NCBI GenBank assembly: GCA_964035545.1
Contig: OZ037766.1
Location: 30,883,273 to 30,947,272 of the forward strand
Length of the DNA stretch: 64,000 bases
Source: Bugula neritina
Lineage: Eukaryota > Bryozoa > Gymnolaemata > Cheilostomatida > Bugulidae
Reading direction: 5' to 3'
Shown here: positions 37,910 through 50,800 of the stretch, one piece after another
Layout: each line of letters opens with the position of its first letter
How positions within the stretch are numbered: the first letter of the stretch is position 1
Made by a program: the position numbers and the translations under genes
The notes under the pieces: generated by a model
Seen by the model: only the letters and a program-made list of their open reading frames with translations
Told to the model about the DNA's origin: nothing
The model's database searches: none

Positions 37910-39014
37910 CTTGGGCTAATCTATAACTAGCAAATCGAACATGGCTCTGGGTATGGGCTTTGAAAAACTAAACAACATACGTTTCTTTTAATTTTCTAAT
38001 AATTTTTAACCATTTTTATATATTGATTGACATGACATTGTATCTCATTACATAGTTGTTACAATATATAACAAATTGCAAAAGTACTATTGCCTATATA
38101 TATTTAAAATAGACAACACTAAACATTTTGCTGCAGATACATGCAAATAGCTGATGAGGCTATACTTTTAAAAGAAACTTTCCCATTTCTATATTAAGAA
38201 TATCCTCATCATATATCACAGCCAGCAGCAAAACTCCTGCAACTGTAAGCAGATATATTTTTATATCAGAGAGGGGGAGGGGTGTGCGTGTTGAGTTTTA
38301 TGTTGTTTTACTACAAAAAAACACTGCAGGAGTTAGGAATACATGCAATGAATTGATAACATGTAAAACTAATCTTAGCTTTAATATATATAGTCCACTT
38401 TTTTGTGTTTTCAAGTATATAACATTCTACTTTCAGTTTGCGAAAGCATTAGTTTAAACTGTACTTTAAGGATTAAGTAATTTCCCTGTTCCTTGCCAGC
38501 TCTAATTTAAAATGTTCTATGGCAGACTTGTACAAAATCTATCAACATAAAAATTAAATGCAGACGTGCATTTCTGTAATAATATAAAAGCTAAATAAAT
38601 TATTGAAAACAAGAAAGATTTCACACTAGAAAACAAGTAACTTTTTGATGGTAGCATGCCAACTTTTATCTCAACTACTTTATGTTAAAATTATAGATCT
38701 AATATAATGCTGCAAATGATAAATTTACTTTGCTTGCATTATTAATTAACATTTTTTTAAAGTGTTGGTCAGAAACAAAATATTTTGTTGGTTGAGTACT
38801 TTTTATATTGTTTTGAAACTTATGAATGAGTTTATTTAGTTTTTTAACTGGGGTACCTTATATCAGTATTTTTTACAAATATAAGAAAAGCAAAACTTGA
38901 TTAAAAGGAAACAGTTTTAGTTGAGATGCATAAATGTTTTTGATCTCTCTAGCTGTGGTCCATGTATAAAGCAACAGTAAATATTAAGCAAAGCATACTA
39001 TTCATGTGGGCCTA

Positions 39015-39870
39015 TTTTTGGTAGTTATTTTAGTTGCGCTTAAACTCACACCTGATACACTACATAGCAATACTATAAGACTGTAAATAAGTGTTCATAA
39101 TCTAAGATTTATGCAGATCATTCATGTTACACTTGCACTTTGCTTTCATTGCAAATTGATATTTCAGGTTATGATTAATCTATAAGCATAACATTTGGTC
39201 CGTGATCCAAATTATACTGAAATATGTATAGAAAACCTTTTACCAAACTGTAATTGAATATTATTATTCAAATTAACCAATCAGAGGCAAGAAAATTTAG
39301 TTAGCCTATATTCATGTATCTTTTTTGGTAAACACAATTATCAAAGATTCGAAGTGTGGCTTATAGTCAATGCCTGTCACTTAAACAAGGAAACTTGACT
39401 TGTCAGTCAACCATGCATGAAATAGTAATAGACCGTGAAGAAGGAAATGCAGATAATGTTTATTATTGTGACCTGCCAATAGTTCACGGGCTACAAAACA
39501 GTTTAACGTACACTTGCAGTAATGAAACTTTTTTGTAATTTGCTACATAATAATTAAAGCTTGGTTGTTTCATATTTTTAAATCTGATTCATAAAGAGTT
39601 GCAAGACACTTTTTTATGAGTTTTTACAGAAGAACTATACTAAGGCAAGTTTGTGCATGGTAAAACTAATTCTATATTAACATCAAATTGTTGCGTTAAC
39701 CTATAATAAAGTATGGCATAGATTTTTGAGTGAAAACTAGCAAAAAAATTTCAGCACCAAAATTTAAATATCACAGCTGTCTATTTAAGCAATTAGCTAA
39801 TAAAAGGCAGGACTGCCTGGGGGCTCACATAACATAATTATACCCTGAACGCTTTAGTACTGGTTTAATA
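39015..39870. repeat. Duplicated upstream block, copy 4
   Basis: Clear match to copies 2 and 3 from GTTGCGCTTAAACTCAC through GTCAATGCCTGTCAC and TGTGACCTGCCAATAG to AAAGGCAGGACTGCC. Confidence 0.7.
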
Positions 39871-40515
39871 TCAAAGGATCAAGCTTTCCTATAAGTTAAT
39901 TATATATAAGCGCTTCTTTCAAATATAAGGCAGTATATATCCACTATTTTGGCTAATCAACATACCAAGTTTGAGAGATGTTATGCTGAAGTAGCATCTT
40001 TGCAAATTCAAAGAATTTGTAGCCATAACACTGTGAATTAATATATACGATCATATTTCTCTAAAATGGAGAAGTCTATTTACATGAATAATTTCAATGA
40101 TTCCACTGCACTATTTAACTCTTTTTATGCAAGTTTTCATGATGACTGAGCTTTCTCTAATTTCATAAATTGCCAGATGATAGTTATGCATCATGTAGGA
40201 ACAGGGTATTGTCAACATTTGATAAGTAACCCTGGGAAATAAGCTGAATTAAATATACTCATGCATGATTGTGAAGAAATTGCTCTATATGTATTAAAAT
40301 AATCCAACATAACAAAAAATTAAAGAAGTAACAGAAAAAAATAAATAGCTCTAAAATTCATGAGCAACCCAAGCGCTGACAAAAGGAATAACTTAAAAAG
40401 GTGGGGCAGAAAATGAAAAATCATAATGCAAAATTAAAACTGGGTGTAAACTTGCATAATAATCAAAAGGGAGGCAGGCAAATGCAAAGAAGATTAATTC
40501 ATTTGTCTTCTTGTA

Positions 40516-40646
40516 GAGTCACATGTCTATAGATCAGTAGAAAAGCTTTCTTTATAGGTTACAAAATTTTCTCAGTATAAAAGCTGGACAGAAACTCAAG
40601 AAAATTATAACTGATAGTGTCTCAACTATAGCGAAGCATAAACAAA
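40516..40646 (+). promoter_or_regulatory. Promoter and non-coding exon 1, right-hand gene 4
   Basis: CACATG at 40520-40525, TATAAAA at 40576-40582 (56-bp spacing), untranslated exon to donor GTGAGT at 40647. Confidence 0.75.
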
Positions 40647-40883
40647 GTGAGTATATTCGAATATTCTTCAAGTTAATAAATTTTTTAGTCATTTGAAATT
40701 ATTGATAAGGTTAAGAAGTGCAATTACGTTTTTACAAAATCAAGTATAATAATTTACAAGAATTTTTATACAAGTTGCAGCGATTTTCGGTTCAATTTCA
40801 CTTCATAAAAATGTGATATTTTAAAAATATTAAACAAAAATTAAAAGAAAAATATTTTTTAAAGTTTGTTTCATTTGTTCAAT

Positions 40884-40885
<2 letters not shown>

Positions 40886-40977
<92 letters not shown>
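40886..40977. repeat. (TA)n tract upstream of ribozyme
   Basis: About 46 TA units. Confidence 0.97.
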
Positions 40978-40979
<2 letters not shown>

Positions 40980-40983
40980 CTAT

Positions 40984-41162
<179 letters not shown>

Positions 41163-41767
41163 CAAATTATTATTTGAAACTTTGATTTTTCATTGTCTTA
41201 CAGATTACAATTTAAACTGGCTGCTATTCTGTATTAGATATAGTGAATAATCAGATGTGCAGCTGAAAATAAGCTTTTGTAAATAAAAGTTAGCTTTAAA
41301 GTTATTTTGTTTAGCAAACTTAAAGTTTTTCTGAAATATATATTTTTACCAATTTTTTTACAATGGATTTATTTTGATTTTGCTATGACACTGAAAGCAA
41401 ATTTAAAAAATAGCAATGTATAACTTTCTAAAAAAACTATATATGAATTGACTGAAGTTGATTTTTGAAAAACATTTTTGTTTATATACTAGCAATTCAA
41501 GTAGCAAAAAGAAACAGTTTCAATAAATTTTGATTAACAAATCTTGGCATAAACTATTTATGCAGATGACAAAATGCTTAGTTGTTAAAACTAAATAAGT
41601 ATGTAGTAAATAGTAACATAACTGCATATATATATAGCTGCTAAATCATGAAAAGTATGATTTTCCAAAAATTAATTACACACATTATTACTGAAATCAC
41701 ACTGCAATTCATAGATCACAATTAATGTTTTATTATATTGCAATGTTTGAATTTACAGAAAATCATC

Positions 41768-42198
41768 ATGAAGGTTCTATTTCTTGTCGCTGTCATTGCT
41801 ATTTGTCTGATGACCTTTGCCCCAGCCACAGGAGATGATACATCAGCTATAACTGAGGAAGGTAGACGAATTCATAGGAGAGTAAGTTATAGTACCATTG
41901 TCTGTCTTCAGAGTTAACTTTTTGTGTCATAAGTAAAAGGTATTAGGTTTTTATTTCTGTGTTGAAAGAGTTGTTATACAAAATCTGAATTTGCCAAAGT
42001 CTGGTGTCTCATTCTCTATGACTACTAAGCAATACAAGCATTTGTATGCATTACTGTTAGCATATATCAATCTGGTAATATAATTGTTTACAGAAATGTT
42101 GTCAGTATGGTGTCAAGAAAGTGTGCTATGGCCAGGGATATCGAAGACGTTGTCGCAAACAGAGAGTGTGTGTACGTCGTTGCTATATATACCATTAA
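41768..42198 (+). CDS. Secreted six-cysteine cationic peptide, right-hand gene 4
   Basis: Coding exons 41768-41881 (38 codons) and 42094-42198 (34 codons plus TAA), phase 0, donor GTAAGT, acceptor TTTACAG. The signal begins MKVLFLVAVIAICLMTFAPA. Uniquely, a stretch GDDTSAITEEGRRIHRR follows: acidic, then basic and dibasic, like a cleavable propeptide. The mature part begins KCCQYGVKKVC, nearly identical to gene 1, and ends CYIYH. Frame CC-X7-C-X8-C-X5-C-X3-C, strongly cationic, 72 residues in total. AATAAA at 42317-42322. Its intron 1 carries the hammerhead ribozyme and TA tracts. Confidence 0.9.
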
Positions 42199-43299
42199 TC
42201 TGGGCTAACATATGACCACCAATTCAAACATGGCTCTAGATATGGACTTGGAAAAACTGAACAACACACATTTTTTTACTACTATTTTTATATTGATTTG
42301 ATTTTTGTTGGCAAAGAATAAATGCGGCATTATAAAACTCAGTCAGCGAGCAAACTTTTATAGTTATTAAAACTACACAAATAAGATACATTGAACACCA
42401 GAAATATAAGAGAAAATAATATAATAATATACTGCTTCAAACCAAACAGCTGTTTGATGGCAGCCATTTTGACTTGCATGGAATACATTGTATTTATTTT
42501 ATAGGCATATTTCAAAATTTGCTATTATGTTGTTTGACACAAGTTACATACATGGTATAGCTTGCATATGATTGCAAGTCATAACTTAAGTTTAAGTCAA
42601 CATTGAGCATCTGACATTTATTGACTTAATTCACAGATAGATTGTTGTTGCTGTATATTTGCTTTAGTTTATTTAATTATAATTAAAAGAGAAATACTCT
42701 GGTCATGTTATGATTATACTATAATACAAATATTTTGCCAGAGAATAATAGTAATTTCTGGTTTAATCTTTTTATCATTATACATTTTAAAATATATTAA
42801 CCTTATTTGAAAGTCAACATTTGTCTATAACAGCTACACTGCTAATTATATTTGTTTGTTGTTTGTTTAATGGTATAAAAAGCTAGTATTTTTTGTGTGT
42901 TTCTTTGGCTCAATTACTTTATGTTGAAAGCGTATAAATCTAAAAATATACTGCATTACTCTGCTTGTATTATAAAATAAGACTTCAAATTAGCAGCCAT
43001 AAAATTTTGGTAAATATCAGTACATTTCTCTATTTAAGCTTGCATTAGGTTAAAGCATATACAATTAGGCTGCTTTTTAAGTTTTTTAAAAGTGATAATT
43101 TTCATTTTGTTTAATTTTGTTATTTAGTGCAGCTATCTTGCACCATTCTTTACAAATCTAAAAATGCAAAAAAGCAAGTAGTTTCATGTCTGATGGTATA
43201 AAATGGTTATAAATTTGTCTAGCACTATCCCATATATAATAAACTCATGCATGGTATTTAATTAGACAAAACTCGGTAATTCTTTTATTCATGAATCTT

Positions 43300-44115
43300 C
43301 GATAGTCCTATTAGTTGACATACTTTTATGAATAGATTATAAATGAGTTTTTATAGCTTAAGATTTATGCATGCAGATCTTTTATTAGCTTGCAGCTCTT
43401 TTATTGCAGTTTATTATGGTTGGTGATCAGAAAGTGCACTTTATAACCAAAGATATCCCTGCCATGAGCATATACAGTAAAGAACATATTAAAACATTAT
43501 AATTACATTGACCAATCAGATGCAATAAAATTATGCTGATTGTTGGAAGCTATTTGCATTCCTTGTATAAAACGCCTAAATTTAATCAAATAAAAATTGT
43601 TATAGGGTGGGTCAACCCTTATTGCTGTCACCATACCCAACTTTCCAGACAACTATAAAATAGCGCTAGACCATATATAAATATTCAAATGAGTTTATTA
43701 TATTGAGCGCTCAAATGGTCAAGGGTGGCATAAAAAGTAGTTGAAAGGAAACTTAGTTATAATAGGACGCTATACTTGTATAGCTTTTGCTACATAATAA
43801 GTAAAGCTATGTTAGTGCATACATTTAAATTTGTTTTATGATGGGATGGGCGTCGTATTATTCGCTGGATTTCACAGAAACATTTTATTAAACTAAGTTG
43901 ATGGTAAACCTCATTCTATTGAAACTGTTGTAGCGATTACTTATATTGATAAATGGCGAAGATTGTCAAGCGTAAACTATAGAAAACAAGTTTGAATATC
44001 GCTAGTCTAAGTAGTTATCTAATAAAAGGCCCGTCTATTTAAACTTTAAAAGCTGACAAAATAATCTAATCATGTCCTCATTGCTTTAGTACTGATTTAA
44101 TATAAAAAGCTAAAA
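43300..44115. repeat. Duplicated upstream block, copy 5, without a gene
   Basis: Decayed match to blocks 1-4 (TCAACCCTTATTGCTGTCACC, AAAGGCCCGTCTATT segments). No TATA/exon 1 segment or peptide exon follows; the receptor gene's 3' end begins instead. It marks the right edge of the array. Confidence 0.55.
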
Positions 44116-44681
44116 CATTCCTAAGTTACTATATAATTACTAATTGCTTTTGTCTAAAACAATCTATAATATACACACTAAATTGGTTGATCCTGTACGC
44201 CTGTTTCCTGTTGTCTAGTTTATTATATGGAATACAATTATACAATGACATTTCGTGAAAAAAAGATATGCAACTGTTAAAACTTTTCTCTTCTCACTGA
44301 AAACTTGGTGTCTGATATAGGCTATTATATACCTGTATTTCTCTTTAGTTACATAGATATATCCAACATTAAACGACTCACGTATACACTTTTAATCTCA
44401 TTTATAGCAAAGCTCTCTATATAACCACTTTACTTTAAATATATATAGCCACTTAGTAATAATGTGCTATAAATACTTAATGTTACATTTTTTTGTAACA
44501 TTTTAAGCTAAATTAATGTTTTTAAATGGAGTCAGCTAGAAAAATTGAATCGCGTTTAAAGTTTTTTTAGCATGTTTTAAATTGAGATATTAAAAGACTT
44601 TTATCCTTTTGTGTTATATACAAGCATTTATAATTTTATAATTGGGTTTTTATTATAATAAACAAATATCTATACATACAT

Positions 44682-44687
44682 TTTATT
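44682..44687 (-). terminator. Poly(A) signal of the receptor gene
   Basis: AATAAA on the minus strand about 150 bp past the stop codon; the nearest clear hexamer. Confidence 0.55.
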
Positions 44688-44833
44688 TCAGATCTTGACA
44701 TTTATAATAAATCGAATAAAAAGCATTAAAATGTTTGTTCAATGGAACCCACTAGGTTGCTTTAACAAATAAAGTCCCTCAATAGATACATGCACGTTCA
44801 TAGAAGCTATACACAACAGTTTTAAATAAAAAT

Positions 44834-47800
44834 TCATCTTTTAGCTTTGAAATGACTGGGATTAACCGGTAACGGTCTTCTGTCAGAGATTCTGCTAGTA
44901 GACATTAGGAATTGAGTTTGGTTAAAAGGTGGAGTATTTACACTCTGTTGAAAGCCACTGTAATCGATGTTGCTGTAGACATCACTTGTATCCCCATCCA
45001 AATACGCTGAGTCATAGTTATCATAAGTGTCGCAATACTCCCCTTCTTTAATCGAATCATACGTTTCGTATTTCACCTTGTCGTATACATTCTTTGACTC
45101 ATTGGTCTTTGCGAGTACGGGCCTTTGCATTGCCATGTGGTTACTCATGCTACCTATTCCACCACTCATGCTTATCGGATTTGAAAGGCGTACCTTACTA
45201 TCAACCAAAGGTCTATCCTGGTTTTCTATGGTGTTATGCCTTACGGTGTTTCCACGGCTCCTTCTTTTTGTTGTCCTGCAACAGGCTCGGCTCACCACTA
45301 CTACCTATAATTTACAGCCAAAGATTTCAAGTTGGGTAGTAAAACAAGTTGTAAAGTTGTTAACAAATATTGTTTACTATTGTTTAGCAATTCAATAAGT
45401 TTCGACTTCTAGGAAAAGTAAAGTAAAACCACGTCGTTTGCTTCATTGCCAAATCTGGTATGTTAAAAAGCAATAACTGGGCGTAGTTGTCAAACAACTA
45501 TGATGGTTTGAGTTTCAAAAAACAAACTATAAACACAAGTGGTCTCTGTATTGCTAAAATATGATTTACAGTAAAGTAAACAGTTTTCTTATTATTTCAG
45601 TATATTTCAGCCAAACATATAGACTAATATAAATATATTAATTATAAATATTACATATATACATCTAAATCTCAACTACCTAATTTGCATAGGTAGTGTG
45701 TATAAATAGAAAAAGTAATGTATTGGTAGAAAAGTTTTAAACCAATTAATTTGTAACCAATTACTTGTGTTAAATATATATCAAGAACATTTTTAAACTT
45801 TTAAATACCAAATATATATGTAAGTACTTTAATTCACTTACTTGGCAATGTATTTGTGACTTACCGCTGTGGCTGCAAATAGAAAGGTAACTCCCGAGAG
45901 TATTAAAATTATTGTGCTGGACGATAGAGATGCCAGCCCTGAAGCAGCTGAAATTAAATAATTACTTATAAATTTTTGAATTAAATTTAAAAAAGCAAGA
46001 CTAATAAGCTCAAGCAAGTTTATAGTTACCATATCTGTGAGAGAACCGGTAATAGAAAGAGTTTTTGTTAAATCGGGCTAAGGACTTATCAAGATGAGGC
46101 ACAGGAGCAATTATGATTGGATGTTTTTTCTAACATCACCAATGGCCTTTGTCAGGGCTCAAACCCATGACTCCGTACACTTACTAGGCAAAATTTCTAA
46201 CCTCAAGACTACGGCTGCTCCCTTAACAAGCGAGACTAGTAGAATTATTATAAAAATACTCAAATACGATTTTTTTGCTGTAAAGTGAGCAAAAATATGT
46301 TTTTTTTTTATAGGTATATTTTTCGATACTTATTTAATAAATTTACTATTTAATAGCTACCAACTCTTGCACACAGCACAGCACTAACATATTTTCTTTA
46401 CAAATAGCTATATTAGGAATTAAAATAAATAGAGTATAATTGAACACCATGCAACTACTTCCTTGCATACATATAAGCAACATGTACTGCAGTTTTAAAT
46501 ATTGACACTGTTATGTAGTATTAGAGAAGTATGCTTACAATTTTATCATCAACATAGCATATACAGGTATTCTTACCAAGTTCAGGAAAATTGGATACTT
46601 GTACTTTTTGGTTGTACCGAGAGTGATTTGATTGGCCAGCTATTTGAACTTGAAATTCAGCGCCAAAAATGTTTTCTGGCAAGTTATCGAAACTCTCCAA
46701 AGAAACTACTAATCTGTATCGAATTTTGACACCTAGTTTTGTGCCGCTATTTTTTTGAGTTTCCACCACTTTTCTAGAACATGCAGTAAAATACAGCATT
46801 TATAAGTTTTATATAGGTATAGAATGCTGTGTTTTTATATGAAATATTTTTGTAGGAAACAATTAAAAGTTGATCAATGTTTAATTTTTAGGTATAGTTG
46901 TACTTAAGCATATCAATTTGTTTTTACATGATAACTTATGATTTTATGTTTGATGCAATTTACCTGCCATCTAGTTGAGTTACTGATCTTCTGACAACAG
47001 AATTATCTGGTAGGAGAGTTAAAGTAATATGGTGAGGAGGTTCAATCTGACGAGTCTCTTCCCACGCCTCAAACACAACTTCTAATTCATTGTTGCTTTT
47101 ATTGTATATGCCTAGGCTTTGTGGAACAATTACAAGCTTTTTACCTACAAGTTTAAAACAAAGAACCAGCCATTATGGCCAAAAAACAAACACATCTCAT
47201 TTAATAAATTTCACAGATCGATCTAAATATACATCTTTTTTGTACAATAAAACTAATATAGTGTATAAATTTAATTCAAACCGCACTTTATTTATTTGAT
47301 GTAACAAATTTTGTGCTTTAAAAGCTGTATGTTGTAATTTACCAGTCAAGAAGAAGTATAAAGGTGGTTCCTTTCTGGGCTGAGATGGTGTCGTAAAGAT
47401 TATTGCGAAATCTAATCGGACGTAGGAGTGAGTGTCTTTATTGTAATTTGGATCTCGAAGATTGAAACTCTTCTCTTCTGTTATCAAAAAGTGAGAAAAT
47501 TAGAACTAATCATGTTTTACATAAATAAAACTCACGCAGGTTTATAGTCGCTATCTTTGTGAGAAACCCCTGATGGAAGGTTTTTTGTTAACTCGACTAA
47601 GGACTCATTTAAATAGGGCACAGAAGCAATTATGACTGGATGCTTTTCCTAACATCACCAATAGCCTTTGTTAGAGCTCAAACTAGTGACAATTTGTGCT
47701 TACTATAAGCAAGCTCTCTAACCCCTAGGGCCTGGACCACAGCTTCTCCTAATTATGTTACATCATGAATAAAAGAGCTATTTGAACTAATGCCTCTTTC

Positions 47801-50800
47801 CATGTTTAATTGGTATTGCTTAATATATAAAGACATTTTATTGTATTGAATACTGATCGATATTTATATACAATTATAGTACGATGCACCTTTGTGCTAT
47901 CAAAGTATTGCATAATTTTTACGAATATAGTGATAGGATTGTACATTTGTCAAACTTTTTCGAGTATAACCTTAAGAATTTTTGAACTTATTGAAGGCTT
48001 CTATGATTTAAGGTATTAAAAACATATGAGATTATATATAAAATATGTATATACATGAATTTGTATATGTATCTTCCCTTTCATATTGTATAAACTTGAA
48101 AATATGTTTTATGTCATATTTTCCTCACATTTGTCGTTAATTCTTACATTGTCTATAATCGATAAGAGGTCTTAAGCTTCAGATGCACAATACTATTATA
48201 ATAATACAGCAATACTTATATTAGATCAATAAAATGCAATAACTGCATGCACACCTAGTTTGAAGTTTTTACTGTAAATTACATCGCTGTTGATGTCGAA
48301 TATCTTTAGTGAAATAGCTTCAACTTTTTGGCAAGAGCCAATGCATAGTCCGTGATACTGGAAATTCCATGACAAAACATCACCTTCTGTTACTTTGACA
48401 TCAAGTTGATAATAGTTGTGTTCACTCAGTCTAAGTAAATAAATCAGATTTGAATTGACCAATTATCTAACTTAAATCAGAACTGAATCGATCAAATACC
48501 TAAAATAAATCAGAAGCGAGTTGACCAAATTTTTTAACATTTTCACATCAACTTCTTAAACACTCAAAAGCTTTAATATGTTACCAAAAGATTAAAACTT
48601 GATTATATACCAATGAACTATTTTAAATGCATTACTAATTTTAATAATGTGTAGTTGTAGAAAATATCTTATACACTGCACATGTTACTACTTAGACTAA
48701 GACTTTAAATAAGTACAAGAGCTAGGTTGATATGTAGACATTCTTTATTTTTAAAAGATGCTGAAGCCGTGTTTTAACAAAAAAAAAAGGAGTGTTAAAA
48801 TTTTCTTCCAGTCAAGTTATATAGGTTTTCAGAAGAACCAATTAATACTAGACCAACTTAAATATATAAATAAAGGTGTTAGCGTGTCAGATAAATGCAT
48901 GTTTATATTATTATACTTGGTAAATGACTCACTCAAGTTCACACCCTTTGGTGCATGTTAGACATGTTTCAGAATCTGTATCTTCTACTGTGTTGGGTGG
49001 GCAGCTTTCGACACAGTGGTTTCTTAGCTTGAGCTTTTTACAAGCTACGCACTGAGTGCTGGACTGCATAAATAGACAATAACACTGAATAACAATTAGG
49101 AACAAAATTTTTGTGTATATAACCGGCTATAAAATGACAATATATCATTGTTTAAATTATAAATTTATCTTACTGTAAATATAATCAGCTATAGTAGCTA
49201 CAGTAACTGTAGGAGACACTGAAGCATTGCTTACCCCTCCAGAACACCCTGATTTACAAGCTGGGTGACAGTTCTTGCAAACCATATCCAGACCTTCCTT
49301 AGCCACGTAATGGTGACCTACACAACTACGCACACACCTTCCCTCTTGCAAGTAGTTTACACAAGTTCTGCAGCTTTTGTCTAAGCAGGACAAACATTGA
49401 TCATCTCCGGGTCCAGTGCAGTCAGTGGCACAACTGGGCGAGCAGGTAGCCCCACTGGAACCTATGAATATATATCATTTCATTACATGCAGCTTTTTTT
49501 AAATAACAGTAATGTAATAATTCCACTCTGAATAAATAATTTTTTAACAATAATTCTCATAGAATATGTACGCTAAAGCCAATAAAATATAATATAAAAT
49601 ATGGATAAATATATCTTGAATAATTAATTAATAACAAAGATAGTCGACAAATGCATTTTTTGCAGGGCAGCAAGTTTTAAATGATCAAACATATTTATGC
49701 AAAGTCATCAAATTTAGCAATAATTGTTTAGGAATTTTATTGAAACTTTTAATTAGTTACTTATAAGTTAGAAATGGTTTCAGTTAGAGAGTCATATATT
49801 TTTCTAATTAAAATAGCAAATTGCTACAATTTTTACTACCACTGACTGACTGACACATGTCACTCACTTTATATAAACATGTGACATAAGCTGTCTTATA
49901 CCACTTACTGACTGACACTTGTCACTCACCTAGACATGTGAACTCTTGAAAAACACTGTTTGCAAAGTTTTTAAAGGAGATAGATTTGATCAAGTTTTGT
50001 TTTGTCGGATGACAGTTATCTGTAACTGCAATCCTAGCTGAGCCACCCACATACTCCAGTTTGTCCAAACCCCAGTAATGATATTCAGGGCCATTGGAGA
50101 TTATTAATAAAGTGTGCCTTGTCCATTCTCTGTATCAACATATTATATTAATTTGTTAAATAATATCTTCACAGGTTAGTAATAATATAATAATTATTTA
50201 TTGATAAAAATGAATAAATAAAGAACTTTTTTTAATTTTCTATTTATTTAAATGAATAAAATAGACTTATATTCTGTGACCACATTCAGATATGTTATCA
50301 AAATAGAAGTTTATTTTATTTATTTAAATAAACAAAGTAGTAAACAATAATGTTTCTCATATATTCATTTTTTATTTTAAGAACTATTATAGATCAAAGG
50401 TTTTGTTGTAATATTGTCTTTTTCAGTGTCTTTCTTGTTGAGACATAGGTATGCATACGAATCAATAAAGTCATAGAGGAAAGGTTTTTGTTGCGTTATT
50501 GCTCAGCATCAAATAATGTTAAATTTTATTTTTATGGTTTTGGTTACAAACTATAGAGTGTTTTAAATTGCTAGTTTCTTAATAATCACAAAAATATTCA
50601 TTCAAAAAACTGCTGAAAGAACTATGCATATTGAAATATCTATCAGTTGTTATATTCTTTACTTTTCCGGCTATACACACACACGCATGCACGCACGCAC
50701 GCACGCACGCACTTACGCACTTACGCATGCACGCACGCACGCACGCACAGACACACACACACACAAATGAATCGAGTAGTTAAATTACGTACTCAGAGCA

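Noticed and set aside
39356-39538. Open frame in duplicated upstream block 4
   Set aside because: The other block copies break the frame, so it is not conserved coding sequence.
45027-45398. Plus-strand reading frames opposite the receptor tail
   Set aside because: Antisense shadows; the minus-strand frame joins in phase to the transmembrane exon and ends in a sensible tail.
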